Positions 22,046 to 33,985 of a stretch of 64,000 nt of DNA are shown here, in pieces. The notes beneath the pieces were generated by a model. It was given only the letters and a program-made list of their open reading frames with translations, searched no databases and was not told the origin of the DNA. Positions within the stretch are counted from its first letter, which is position 1; each line of letters opens with the position of its first letter. This stretch comes from Miscanthus floridulus (lineage: Eukaryota; Streptophyta; Magnoliopsida; Poales; Poaceae), in assembly GCF_019320115.1 (NCBI RefSeq), contig NC_089588.1, positions 120,153,707-120,217,706 of the forward strand. Direction: 5' to 3'. Made by a program: the position numbers and the translations under genes.

Positions 22046-23379
22046 GGACAACGCCACACTATTTTGTGCACAACAAGCACCCACGACAATGTATTCCGCT
22101 TCAGCGGTGGACAATGCCACACTATTGTGCTTCTTGGAGGACCAAGACATAAGTGATCTACCAAGCAAATGGCACCCTCTAGATGTGCTTTTCCTATCAA
22201 CTTTGCAACTGGCATAATCCGAATAAGAATAGCTAATTAATTGAAAACTAGCACTTTTGGGATACCAAAGGTCAATGCTTGGTGTATGCTTAAGGTACCT
22301 AAGGATTTTTTTAACGGCAATCAAATGAGTTTCGTTAGGATTAGTTTGAAATCTAGCACACATACACACACTAAACATGATGTCGGGCCTAGATGCGGTC
22401 AAATATAACAAGCTACCAATCATAGAGTGGTAGAAAGTTTGATCAACCATTTTACCTCCCTCATCTAGGTCGAGATGTCAATTTGTTGGCATTGGTGTCT
22501 TGATTGGCTTACATTCATCCATATTGAACCTCTTGAGAAGATCATTTGTATATTTCTCTTGAGAGATGAAAATCCCTTCTCTCATTTGCTTGATTTGAAA
22601 ACCAAGAAAGAATGTAAGCTCTCCAATCATTGACATCTCGAACTCCTTCGACATCAATTCACCAAACTCTTTGCAATAATCTTTATTTGATGATCCAAAG
22701 ATGATATCATCAACATATACTTGACAAATGAAGATTTCCCCATCAAGCTTCTTGGTGAATAGTGTGGTGTCAACCTTCCCAATGGTGAAGCCCTTCTCAA
22801 TGAGGAAATCCCAAAAGCGCTCATACCAAGCTCTTGGGGCTTGCTTAAGCCCATATAGTGCCTTGGACAACCTATAGCCATGATTAGGATATCTAGGGTC
22901 TTCAAACCCGGGAGGTTGATCAACATAGACTAGTTCATTTATGAAGCCATTTAAAAATGCACTTTTAACATCCATTTGATATAATTTCATTTCATGATGC
23001 GATGCATATGCAAGGAGGATACGAATGGCTTCAAGTCTTGCAACCGGTGCAAAGGTCTCTCCAAAATCCAACCCTTCAACTTGAGAGAACCCCTTTGCAA
23101 CTAGTCTTGCCTTGTTCCTCACAACAACACCTTGATCATCTTGCTTGTTGTAGAACACCCACTTCATTCTAATGACTCTTGCACCTTGTGGTCACTCTTC
23201 AATAGTCCAAACTTCATTATGAGTGAAGTTGTTCAACTCTTCATGCATGGCATTTATCCAATCCAAATCTTAAAGAGCTTCTTCTACATTCTTAGGTTCA
23301 ACACAAGAGACGAAAGAGTGATGTTCAATAAAAGAAGCAAGTTTTTGAGATCGAGTCATTACACCCTTTGATGGACTCC
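22046..23379 (-). pseudogene. Reverse transcriptase and RNase H of element C
   Basis: A clean RT frame (22478-23167) shows [47 protein letters not shown] and [14 protein letters not shown] (catalytic YVDD present). RNase H follows in another frame from 22450 with SRPDIMFSVCMC, KVDRKSTSRGCHLLG and ALSTAEAEYIVVGA, then breaks off after CCAQNSVALS into gag sequence. The catalytic end of RNase H (LCDNESA.. in element G) is therefore missing. Stops and frame changes at 23168-23379 separate it from integrase. Confidence 0.88.
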
Positions 23380-24984
23380 CTATGATGAGATCTTGTGGAT
23401 GAGCTTGTAGTAGAGGTGAGTTTCTTCTATCAACCACTTGAGGGGAGGTTGTGGAGCATCAACATCTTGTGCTTGTGTCACTATTTGATCATGAGAGACA
23501 TAAGTATCTTCATTTTCTACTCTCCCATCTTTATCACCATCTTGTGGCACATTTGATGAAGAAGGTGGATTAATCACTTGTACATCATCTTCATCATCTT
23601 GAGGCTTGATGTCTCCAATCAGAATATTCTTCATGGCCTCCCTCAATGGTTCATCACCTACATCATCAAGATTCTCATGTGCTCCTTGGGAGCCGTTAGA
23701 TTCATCAAATTCCACATCATATGTTTCTTCAACCAAGCTGGTGGCATGATTAAATACTCTATATGCTTTAGACTTTGATGAGTAACCAACAAGAAAACCA
23801 ATATCACAACGTCTTTGAAACTTCTCAAGGTGTTGCCGCTTCTTATAGATGTAGCATTTGCAACCAAACACCTAGAAGAATGAGACGTCCGACTTCTTCC
23901 CATTGAGCAACTCATAAGGTGTCTTGCCAAGAAGCTTTTGAAGGAATAGGCAGTTGGATGCATAACATACGGTGTTAAAAGCTTCCACCCATAGAGCTTT
24001 GGGTGTGTTGTACACATCAAGCATTGTTCTTGCAAGTGTAATGAGTGTTTGGTTCTTTCTCTCTACTACACCATTTTGTTGAGGAGTGTATGTTGCGGAG
24101 ACCTCATGCTTGATTCCAACTTCATCACAATAGGTTTCAATGTTTGTGTTGTCAAACTCTTTTCCATTGTCACTCCTAATCTTCTTGAGCTTCACTTCAA
24201 ACTCATTTTGTGCTCTCTTGGCAAACTTCTTGAAACATGATGCCACTTCGGTTTTGTCATGAAGGAAGAACACCCATGTATATCTAGAGTAGTCATCAAC
24301 AATCACAAGACAATAAAGATTTCCTCCCAAACTCTTGTATGTTGTTGGTCCAAATAAGTCCATATGAAGGAGCTCTAACACTCTTGTTGTTGACATGAAA
24401 GCTTTTATAGGATGAGTGTTTGCAACTTGTTTGCCGGCTTGACATGCACTACAAAGCTTGTCCTTCTCAAATTTCATATCCTTCAACCCTCTCACTAATT
24501 CATTCTTCATAAGCTTCTTGAGTGAACTCATTCCAACATAAGCTAGTCTTCTATGCCATAGCCACCCAAGTGATGTTTTGGTGAATAGGCATGTCTTCAA
24601 ATTAGCATCTTTGGAGGTGAAATCCACAAGATATAGGTTGTTGTATCTAGATCCCTTGAATATCACTTGATCATCATCTTTCTTGGATACAACCACTTCC
24701 TTCTCGGTAAACAAACATTGGAAGCCAAGATCACACAATTGTCCAACGGATAGCAAGTTAAAACTCAAAGAAGCAACATATAGCACATTTGAAATAGAGT
24801 GATCATTTGATATTGCCACTTTGCCCAATCCTTTGACTTTGCCCTTTAAATTATCTCCAAATGTAATTCTTTCTTGGCCATCTACTTCTTCATCTAGTGA
24901 GGTGAACATACGAGGATCACCGGTCATATGTTGTGTGCAACCACCATCAATTACCCAATGACTTTCACCGGTCTTATAGTTCAC
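23380..24984 (-). pseudogene. Protease and integrase of element C
   Basis: The 370-codon frame 23872-24984 begins with the protease site WVIDGGCTQHMTGD, where DSG has become DGG. The integrase zinc-binding region reads LWHRRLAYVGM ... CSACQAGKQ; the family consensus has Gly-His where this has Ala-Tyr, so one metal-binding His is lost. The catalytic triad remains: LLHMDLFGP, IRSDNGKEFDN and TPQQNGVVERKN. A stop near 23873 splits off a second frame (23380-23871) with FGCKCYIYKKRQ and FLVGYSSKSKAYRVFN, the integrase C-terminal part. Confidence 0.87.
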
Positions 24985-24998
24985 CTACACACAAGAGA

Positions 24999-27410
24999 TC
25001 AAGCTTGTTTAGGGACCCAAACTTGTTGAGGGCCCTTGACTTTCTCTACAAGTGACTTTGCAACCCAAATTTTCCTAGGCCTATTCTTATTGGGAGGTCC
25101 TAAGAACATGACTTTCATTTTACCACTAGAATCCTTTCTAAGCATATAATGAGCATTGAAAGCAAAAGGTCTAGCATGCTTGGGCAAGGGTTGTGGTGGT
25201 GGAGTTTGACACTCATGGGCAAAGTGGCCTTCTTGTCCACACTCAAAATACCTCTTTGGCTTTGTCTTTGACTTATGTTGTTGTTGTTGAGCTTGAGCCT
25301 TCTTCTCTTGATTTGCCAAATATCCAATTCCACTTCTATCCATCTTCATGACGGTGTTCATTAGTAGCTCACTTTGAAGATGTTGACCTCTTGTGAATTT
25401 GCTCAACCCGGTCTTGAGATGTTCATTTTCTATCTTGAGCTTCTTGTTCTCTTCTTTGAGCTCATCATGATTTTTCTCCTTTTTGAGTCTCTTGTTTTCT
25501 TCCTTAAGATTCTCATTCTCAAGAGCTAGATCACTATCATGGTCAAGGTTCTCTAACACAATGGTGTTGGTGGTTGAAAGCTTCTCAAGATCTTTCTTTA
25601 GCTTCTTATTCTCATTCTTGATCTTGACATATTCATCATAGTTATTGGACTCAACCACTTGCTTGCCTTTGCTACTAGAACCTTGCACAATGCTCTCAAT
25701 AATCAAATCATCACATGATGTAGTTATATCAATCTTAACAATATGGTTAGTAGCATCATGTGGCTCATTGGATAAAAACTCATGAGAGATAACAAGATTA
25801 TCATGATTAATCTTAAGATTTGTATATTCTTCTTTCAGCATTTTGTAGCTAGTGATGAGCTCATTATGTATCCCCTCAAGTTTATCATGTTTATCTTTAA
25901 GCTCTTTCTTAGAAGATTTGAGCTCCTTGAGTTTGGATGACATAGCATCATTTGCTTCTCTAAGCTCAACACTAGCCTTTTCCGCTATGTCACATTTAGC
26001 TAAAAGAGAATCATTCTTAAGTTCTAGCTTTTCATTCTTAGCTCTTGACTTTCTAATGATCTTAGTGTATTGATTTAGCAATTTAACAAGATCATCATAT
26101 GAAGGTGATTCAAGTTCATCATCATCACTATCACTATCATCATTGCAAGCATTTTCATCACCACTACTTTCATCATCAATTGATACCTTTCGTTAACCCT
26201 TGGCCATAAGACATAGGTGTGTAGAGGATGATGGCAATGGTGTCGGTGAAGATGATGAGGAGTCAATCACAATAGCGGCCACCTTCTCATTCTCACTATC
26301 ATCATCGGATGAGCAACTTGATGAATCAATGTCCGTGAGCCAATCACCGACGATGTATGCTTTGCCAATTTTCTTCTTCTTGTGGAAGTCCTTCTTGCCA
26401 TCCTTCTTCTTGTATGGCTTGTTTTTCTTCTTCTCATCTTCATCTTCATCACTTGAGTCATCTTTCTTGCCCTTGTTCTTCTTCTTGTATTTGTCTTTCT
26501 TAGGCTTGGGGCATTGATGTGCTAGATGACCAAGTTCTCCATAATTGTAGCAATCCATCTCGGAGATTGGCTTCCTTCTAGTGCTAGTGAAAAACTTCTG
26601 TTTCTTGCCATCAAACTTGATGCCATTCTTGTTGAGCTTCTTTAGCATCTTGGCGGTTCTTCTCACCATGAGAGCAAGACTTGCATCATCAATTTCATCA
26701 TCACTTGAGCTCTCATACTCAATTATTGCTTTGCCCTTCTCTTGGCTAGCCTTGAATGCCAAATCTTTGTCTTTCTTCTTGGTAGAGGATGAGCCATCTT
26801 TTGGTGTGATGTGCATGTACATCTCATGAGCATTGATCTTTCCCAAGATTTGAGTTGGTGTAGTGGTGGAAAGATCACCTTGATGAAGCACGGTCACAAT
26901 ATGCCCATATTTGTCAATGGGGAGGACACTCAAGATTTTTCTTACAACATCAGATGGTTGCATTTGAGTAAGTCCAAGCCCATTGACTACCTCTACAAGA
27001 ACATTTAAGCGTGAGTACATCTCATTAGCACTTTCTTTAGGAAGCATCTCAAAAGAATTAAGCTTTTTCATGATGAGATGATAGCATTCCTCACGCTCAC
27101 TCTTTGTTCCCTCATGGAGTGCACAAATGTCTGACCATAGTGCATGGGCGTCCTTATGGTTCCTCACACGGTTAAACACATCTTTGCAAAGGCCTCTAAA
27201 TATGGTGTTTCTAGCCTTTGCATTCCATTTTTTGTAATTCACTTCATTGCCTTGAAGGTGCATGGGATCCCTAGGTTTTGGGAAACCTTAAGGCGGCTCT
27301 AAGAATTCCAACATCTAGAGCTTCTAAATACGCCTCCATGTGGATTTTCCAATAAGGAAAATCATCTCCCTCAAAGATAGGAGGAGGTCCATCCCCGTGA
27401 GACATCTTTC
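24999..27410 (-). pseudogene. Gag of Sirevirus C with long coiled coil
   Basis: Capsid-type sequence starts near 27405 and is open from 27263 to 26193 after a frame change around 27270. It includes a basic/acidic tract, and the first zinc knuckle reads CYNYGELGHLAHQC (second Cys now Tyr). A second frame (24999-26081) carries a long coiled coil rich in Glu, Lys and Leu, then a second knuckle YFECGQEGHFAHEC (first Cys now Tyr). Sirevirus Gag proteins are known for an extra C-terminal domain reported to bind dynein light chain LC8-type proteins; the coiled-coil tail here fits that architecture. The two knuckle losses suggest it no longer packages RNA normally. Confidence 0.8.
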
Positions 27411-27444
27411 TCTAGGCGGTTCAGCCTAAATACATGAGCACGAG

Positions 27445-27456
27445 GCTCTGATACCA
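27445..27456 (-). other. Primer-binding site of element C
   Basis: On the minus strand TGGTATCAGAGC follows the LTR end after two bases. It is complementary to the 3' end of initiator tRNA-Met, the usual copia primer. Confidence 0.85.
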
Positions 27457-27458
27457 AT

Positions 27459-28920
27459 TGAAAGGATCAAGATGCCCAAGAGGGGGGTGAATTGGGCTAA
27501 TTCTAAAATTCTTTGCAATAATTAAACCCTACACTTAGCCCACTTCACCCCTTGTGCCTAGAAAGTGATTCTATTGATCTACCGCACAAAAGTTTAGCAC
27601 CCTAAGTTCCAATCCTACTCTAGCATGGCAATTCTAAGTATGTAAAGACAAGAATTGAATTGCTCAAATGTAAATGCTTAAAGTAAAGAGAGGAGAAGGA
27701 ACGCGGTGATGTTTTGCCACGGTATCGGAGAGTCACCACTCCCCGCTAGTCCTCGCTGGAGCACCCGCGCAAGGGTGTAGCTCCCCCTTGATTCACGCAA
27801 GGATCAAGTGCTCTCTACGGGTTGATTCTTTGACACTCCATCATAGTGAATCACCCACAACCACTCACAACTTGAGTTGGGTCATCCACAAGCTCCGCTA
27901 GATGATCACCAAACTCCCAATCACCACCAAGCCGTCTAGGTGATGGCGATCACCAAGAGTAACAAGCAAGAACTCTCACTTGACCACAACAAGCCTAATG
28001 AGAAGGGTGGATGCACAATTGCTACTCTCTTTTCACTAATGAGGCATTAATCTTGGATTCTCACATCTCAATAACCTCACTAGGCTCTTGCTCTCCTTAG
28101 CACTCTCAAGGATGTTTCTTAGCTATTGAAATGGGCAAGAGTACTCCCTTAAATGAATAGAGGAAGTATTTATACCCCCTCATTCAAAACAAACTATTAT
28201 GTGCCACTGCGGGGTGACCGGACGCTCCGGCTAGTTCTCCCCGCCATAGAGCCATTAAGTTGTGACCGGACTCTAACCTGCGTCCGGTTAGCACTGACTG
28301 GACGCGTTCGGTCACAAAAACTACTCTCTAGAACCTTACTGGAGTTGACCGGACTCTAGCACCCAGCATCCGGTCACTCTTCTCTCAGCGTCCGGTCACA
28401 ACCAGACAACTTCACCTTGATCAAATGAACTGACCAAACTCTATGTCAGCGTCTGGTCACACTGGAACCAGCGTCCGATCCACATTTGACCCTCCATTCA
28501 CTTCCAACTCACAATCATATGTGAATGAAGTTTGCTCTAATTGATCTTAGGGCTACTTAGGAGCTACCTAGTGCTAGATTTGACAAGTGTGCACCACAGC
28601 TAACCCACTAGACTCACCTAGGTCAAGCTACTAGTTCATACCTCCCTTAATAGTATGGCCAAAGGAAAAACAAAGTCATAAACTACTCTAAGTGTCTCTT
28701 CAACACCAAACGACACATAGAACTAGTCCATCCTTAACCTTATCATCCATCCGTTGAAAACTGAAACAATTTCCATCGTAGGGGCATGACAAACATGATT
28801 GCCCAATCAATTGCCATTACCATGACCTAACTTAATTGCCTCTGCAAAACACACGTTAGTCATAGTAATCTCGTATTGTCATTAATCACCGAAACCCAAC
28901 TAGGGGCCTAGATGCTTTCA
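27459..28920 (-). mobile_element. 5' LTR of Sirevirus C (1462 bp)
   Basis: On the minus strand it reads TGAAAGCATCTAGGCCCC ... GATCCTTTCA. It is related to the LTR of G but clearly diverged. CCGGAC-type motifs cluster at 28205-28480 and a TATAAATA box lies at about 28167-28176 on the minus strand. Confidence 0.9.
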
Positions 28921-29736
28921 ATAGCCTTCGAGGTACTAAGTCAGATCTGTCAGCAGCATGGGGATGAACTTACCGGTAGTGCGGCTGGTATTTTTCCTCG
29001 GGTGGATCCGTCCATAGCAATATGGGCACAACACAACCGCAATGCATTGATCTGAGATTGGGATGAGCGGGCAGATAGTTCTAGTCCCACTATGAGCGCC
29101 ATGTTTGCAGTAATTAAGATGTTCTACACTCGTTAGGACACTAGGGACTTCTGGTAGGAATCCTATACCACTTGCATGGATAAGCTCATGAGGGCTGAAG
29201 CCGCACAATGTAAGCTCAAGAAGCGTGTGCGCAAGCACAAAAAGGTAGCAAGTGAGGCTCGATGGGAAACCGATCAAGCCTATGTAGCTTTGGGAAATCT
29301 AAACACCTAAATGGAGCTGGTGGATCAACAAAGAGCTGCCACCTAGGATGCAAGTGCTAATGATCAAGTGATGTTAGCAGGACTGTGGGAGCAGCTAGAG
29401 GCCGCCCATGCCGAGACGTTCATAGCTACGCGCTAGCAAAACCTAGCCAACAACCATGCCACTGCAGCAGAAGCAGAACAAGATAGGACCCGCACCGTGA
29501 GCGCCATGTAGGACCATGCTGAGAGGGACTTGCGCCAGCAGCTTGCATAGGCCCAACATGTAGTGATGGATCTTTAGCATGAGGTGCATTATCTGAACAA
29601 CCAACTGCACCCGATCCTTGATGACAAAGATCTAGATATGTTAGTAGAAGATGATGGCTGGGATGAGGAAGAAGTGGAGCCAGAGAATGAGGATGATCCT
29701 ATCTTCAACCTCGATAGCGATCATAATGAAGATTAG
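28921..29736 (+). pseudogene. ORF upstream of gag in element B (acidic coiled-coil protein)
   Basis: One frame of 272 codons can be followed from the junction with C to a stop at 29734-29736, interrupted by nine stops (seven TAG, one TAA, one TGA). The body is helical and charged (KLKKRVRKHKKVASEARW, QLAxAQHVVMDL with x a TAG) and the end is very acidic (EEEVEPENEDDP). The 5' part is lost at the junction with C. Element A has an analogous ORF at 40517-41329. The function is unknown; it is not Gag, and no enzymatic motif is visible. Confidence 0.65.
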
Positions 29737-30107
29737 ATTCGCCTAGTGACTAGTGGAAATGCTAGATGTATCCTCACTATTTATGTAATGGACTTGTAGT
29801 TGAAGTTCGTAATTTTGGTTGAACTTTCATGTAATATTGGTACTTTGCATGTTATTGCATGTTGGGTTGAACTTCAATGCAATTCCAGTTTCGTCTTACT
29901 GGTGATTATGACTTGTTTGTTAACGCGCTACGAGCCCGATAAGTGATCAAATTGGTGGTGTCATGTTGCGAGAATGAATTATTATGCCTCTATTTTTATT
30001 GTATGAATTTAAGATTCTCTCCAGTAATTTTAGTTTGGCATGATTATACAATTCATCTGCAATCTCTTAACATCATCCTATAATCACTTATTGTTGCAAC
30101 TTTGCAG
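29737..30107 (+). other. Spacer between upstream ORF and gag of B
   Basis: AT-rich, no coding potential recognised. It ends in tttgcag immediately before the gag ATG, which looks like a 3' splice site; a spliced transcript that skips the upstream ORF is possible but unproven. Confidence 0.4.
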
Positions 30108-31140
30108 ATGACTCGCACTCGTGCTAGAGCAAGCAGCAGCCAAGAGGGCAATGACGGTGACTTACCACCAACACCACCACCGTCTGCTAATGAGTTCTTT
30201 GCACAATTTCTAGGAAGTCAAAGGACTATGGAGGAAACCCTATGCCTCATTGCGCAGAACACGGCTCATGCCCGCCAACAGCAACAAGGGCCTGAGCCAA
30301 ACCAGTACAGGACCTTTAAGGATTTTCTGGATACCAAGCCTCCAATTTTCAAGGTGGCTGAGGAACCTCTCCAGGCAAATGATGAGTGGATCAACACTAT
30401 TGAGAAAAAGTTCCATCTGCTGAGGGTCACCGAGCACCAGAAGGCAGAATATGCGTCCCATCAGCTACAGGGACCGACCAAGATTTGGTGGACCCATTTC
30501 CTATCCTCTCTACCTGCCAATGCACAGGTCACATGGGAGTAGTTCAAGTTAGCCTTTAGGGGACATCACATTCCCCCAGGGCTAATGTGTATAAAGGCAG
30601 CTGAGTTCATGTGACTCACACAAGGGACCAAGACCCTTACTGAATATATGCATGCTTTCAACAATCTATCCTGGTATGCCCCTGGTTTTGTTAACACTGA
30701 AGAAAAGAAGATCGAAAGCTTCAAGAGAGGTCTTGGCACTAAGTTGATGAAAACTATGGACAACTCAAAGTGCACTACCTACAATGAGTTCATCAGTGAT
30801 TCATTGACTCAGGAGAACCACAACAATCTGCATGCGGCAGCAAAGGGCCACAAGAGGGCAGCTGAGGCAGGCGCCTTAGGGTCTTCATAGTCTCGAGCTC
30901 CAGTGGTAGCTAGGCCATAGTTCCAACCACTAGTGCCCAAGTTCAAGCCTCCTCCACCAAAGGCTTAGAACAGCCGACCTCAGAAAGTGTTCCGTAAGGC
31001 CACAGTTCCGTAAGGCAATCAACCCTGCTTCAACTTTAATCAGTTGGGCCATTGGTCCAAAGAGTGCCCCCATCCTAAGAAGAACAGCAATCTAATCCAG
31101 AACAATCAGAGACAGATGAATCCTAAGGCATGTCCTGGGT
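30108..31140 (+). pseudogene. Gag of element B
   Basis: It starts at the ATG at 30108 (MTRTRARASSSQEG). The retrotransposon Gag core is seen in ANDEWINTIEKKFHLL and, after a TAG at about 30540, FKLAFRGHHIPPG and LTEYMHAFNNLSWYAPGF. The zinc knuckle reads CFNFNQLGHWSKEC: the second Cys is Phe. In this stretch the stops are TAG at 30540-30542, 30888-30890, about 30919 and about 30966, TGA near 30611 and TAA near 31012. Gln or Arg is the likely ancestral residue at each. Confidence 0.85.
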
Positions 31141-32960
31141 ACATGCACTACACCGCGGTTGAAGAGGTGCCCGCGGGAGAAGTTGTCACTGCTGGTATGT
31201 TTCTTGTTAATAAGAATCCCGCCATTGTTTTATTTGATTCGGGAGCTTCTCATTCATTTATGAGCCAATCATTTGCATCTAGACATGATCAGAAAGTAAT
31301 TGAGGTAAGCAAGGGTGGTTATAGTATAAGTTTAGCTAGGGCTACTATGTCTACAAATAAGATGGTTAGAAATGTGCTCATCTCTATACAAGAGAAAGAG
31401 TATACGATGGATCTGATAGTATTGCCCAGATTATCTATAGATGTGATTTTAGGCATGAAGTGGATGAGCAATCATGGTGTTCTCATTGACACTAGCACTC
31501 GCACCATTATGTTGAGAGAACCCAAGGGAGGTAATGCTTTCCTAGTACCACTTTCTCGAAATTTTGAACTCCAACACTTGGCTTGTGCTATCCAAGCCAC
31601 TACCCTGTGTGATATCCTAGTGGTTTGTGAGTTTCCTAATGTATTCCCAGATGAGTTACCAGGTTTACCACATGATAGGGATGTGGAATTCAAGATCGAG
31701 TTAGTGTCAGGTACGGCACCTATCTCAAGGAGACCCTATAGGATGCCACCAAATGAGTAGTTGAACTTAAAATTCAGTTATAAGAACTATTAGGCAAAGG
31801 TCTCATTCAACCTAGTTCATCTCCATGGGGATGTCCAGCATTGTTCGTAAAGAAGAAGGACAAATCCTTGAGAATGTGTGTGGATTATAGGCCACTTAAT
31901 GCTGTGACCATCAAAAACAAGTATTCTTTACCTCATATCAATATCTTGTTCGATCAGTTGGCAAAAGCAAAAGTATTCTCCAAGATTGACTTGAGGTCAG
32001 GCTATCATCAGATAAAGATCAGGCCAGAGGATATACCTAAAATAGCTTTCTCCACTAGGTACGGCTTGTATGAGTATTTGGTCATGTCTTTCGGACTAAC
32101 GAATGCTCCTGCCTACTTTATGTACTTGATGAATTCGGTATTCATGCCTGAGCTCGATAAGTTCATGGTTGTGTTTATCGATGATATCTTGATTTATTCG
32201 GAGAATGAGGCAGATCATGCAGAGCATCTGAGGATTGTTTTGTCTAGATTGAGGGAACATAAGTTATATGCCAAGTTTAGCAAGTGCGAATTTTGGTTGA
32301 GTAAAGTACCTTTCTTAGGTCACATCTTATCGAGAGATGGAATTTCTGTAGACCCATCTAAAGTACAAGAAGTCATGGATTGGAAGGCCCTGACTTCGGT
32401 TCATGAAGTTTAGAGTTTTCTAGGGTTAGCAAGATATTATCGTCATTTCATTCCAGATTTTTCCAAGATAGCTAAGCCCATGACTAGACTACTTCAGAAA
32501 GATGAGAAGTTCAATTGGACACCAGAGTGTGAAGCAGCTTTTCACACCCTAAGGACTCTGTTAACTACAGCTCCTGTTTTAGCGCAACCTGACATTGAAA
32601 AGCCTTTCGATGTATTCTATGATGCATCGGGTATAGGTTTGGGGTGTGTGCTCATGCAAGAAGGAAGAGTTGTTGCCTATGCTTCTCGGCAGTTGAGAAA
32701 ACATGAAGTCAATTACCCTACACATGATTTAGAACTTGCAGTAGTTGTTCATGCATTAAAGATATGGAGACATTATTTGTTGGGCAATATATGTCACATA
32801 TATACTAACCACAAAAGTCTCAAATATATCTTCACTCAACCTGAGCTGAACATGAGACAACAAAGATGGTTAGAGCTGATCAAGGACTACAATTTAGAAG
32901 TGCACTACCATCCAGGGAAAGCAAATGTTGTAGCCGATGCACTTAGTCGAAAATCTCATC
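31141..32960 (+). pseudogene. Protease, reverse transcriptase and RNase H of element B
   Basis: The protease active site is intact (VLFDSGASHSFMS, about 31216-31255), the only undamaged one in the window. RT follows: FPDELPGLPHDRDVEFK, a frame change near 31760, [28 protein letters not shown], the catalytic FIDDILIYS (about 32176-32202) and [11 protein letters not shown]. After a TAG at about 32411, RNase H is clean: [45 protein letters not shown] and [22 protein letters not shown] in place of TDHK alters a usual RNase H Asp. Confidence 0.9.
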
Positions 32961-33985
32961 GCAACACTTTGGAAGCATTGTTGGAAGATGGATTTAATTT
33001 GTTACATCCTGTTGTACTACACAATATCGCTATCAGTTGTTCACTTGAAAGCAAAATCATAGAACTGCAGAAGACAGATGTAGGTATATTTCACATCAAG
33101 AGAAGGATGCAAGAGCAAGAAACCAAGCATTTTAGATTAGATGAAAGAGGTGTGCTATGGTTTGAGGACCGACTTGTGGTACCAAAAGATCGTGAGCTTA
33201 GAAATCAAATTTTAGATGAAGCACATTCGTCCAAGTTGTCTATCCATCTAGGTAGTAGCAAAATGTATCAAGATTTGAAAACCCGTTTTTGGTGGACCAA
33301 GATGAAGAAAGAGATCGCCTCCTATGTCGCAAGGTGCGATAATTGCAGTAGAGTAAAGGCCGTTCATTTGAAATCTATCGGATTACTTCAGCCATTGCCT
33401 ATTCCAGGGTGGAAATGGAAAGAAAAAAGTATGGACTTTATTACAGGCCTTCCAGTGACACAGCAAGGTCATGATTTGATGTGGGTCATTGTAGATCATC
33501 TCACCAAGTCAGCACATTTTATACCGGTTAAAACAATAGATCGCGTAGTGAAATACACCGAACTATATGTTTCTCATATCGTGAGACTACATGGAATACC
33601 CAGGACTATAATCTCAGATCGAGGACCACAGTTTATAGCTCATTTCTGGGAACACTTGCACCAAGCTTTGGGGACTAAACTAATCAAAAGTTCAGCATTC
33701 CATCCACAAACTTCCGGATAGACTGAGCGAGTGAACCAGATCTTAGAAGATTTGCTGAGAGCTTGTGTCATATCTTCCAAGGGTTTGTGGGAGAAATGGC
33801 TACCTTTAGCCAAGTTCTCCTACAACAACAGTTATCAAGCAAGCAACAAGATGGCTCTGTTTGAAGCCTTGTACGGTAGAAAATGCAGAACTCCGTTGAA
33901 TTGGATTGAGCTCGGTGAAAGAAGATACTTTGGTATTGACTTTGTCACTGAAGCTGAAGAGCAAGTGTGCATTATTCAATAGCAT
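32961..33985 (+). pseudogene. Integrase core of element B
   Basis: The zinc-binding domain spans [17 protein letters not shown] to [11 protein letters not shown]. Catalytic Asp residues lie in [12 protein letters not shown] and [13 protein letters not shown]; the Glu region (about 33715-33735) follows a TAG at about 33718: FHPQTSG, stop, TERVNQ. The frame then continues with WLPLAKFSYNNSYQ and ALYGRKCRTPLNW to a TAG near 33980. Apart from these nonsense codons the domain is well preserved. Confidence 0.88.

Larger units (their letters stand above)
21254..28920 (-). mobile_element. Element C: Sirevirus (Ty1/copia) with rearranged 3' end
   Basis: In minus orientation: 5' LTR 27459-28920, primer site, gag with coiled coil, protease, integrase, RT, RNase H. 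Instead of a 3' end it then has a second copy of the gag coiled-coil segment (21254-22045) and stops at the LTR of B. There is no 3' LTR and no env-like region. The coding parts are the best preserved of the large elements here, but protease and integrase motifs carry substitutions. The right end abuts B's internal ORF at 28921. Confidence 0.88.

Noticed and set aside
21497..22450. 317-codon RNase H/coiled-coil ORF as a novel fusion protein
   Set aside because: The second half is a near-identical copy of C gag with filler at the join, so it is a rearrangement product.
26200..26517. Plus-strand 105-codon ORF rich in Ser and Phe
   Set aside because: It is the reverse of the Asp/Lys/Glu-rich tract of Sirevirus C gag.
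1..28480. Dispersed short CCGGAC repeats as a CRISPR-like or satellite array
   Set aside because: Spacing is irregular, the motif varies, and copies are confined to Sirevirus sequence in a plant genome.
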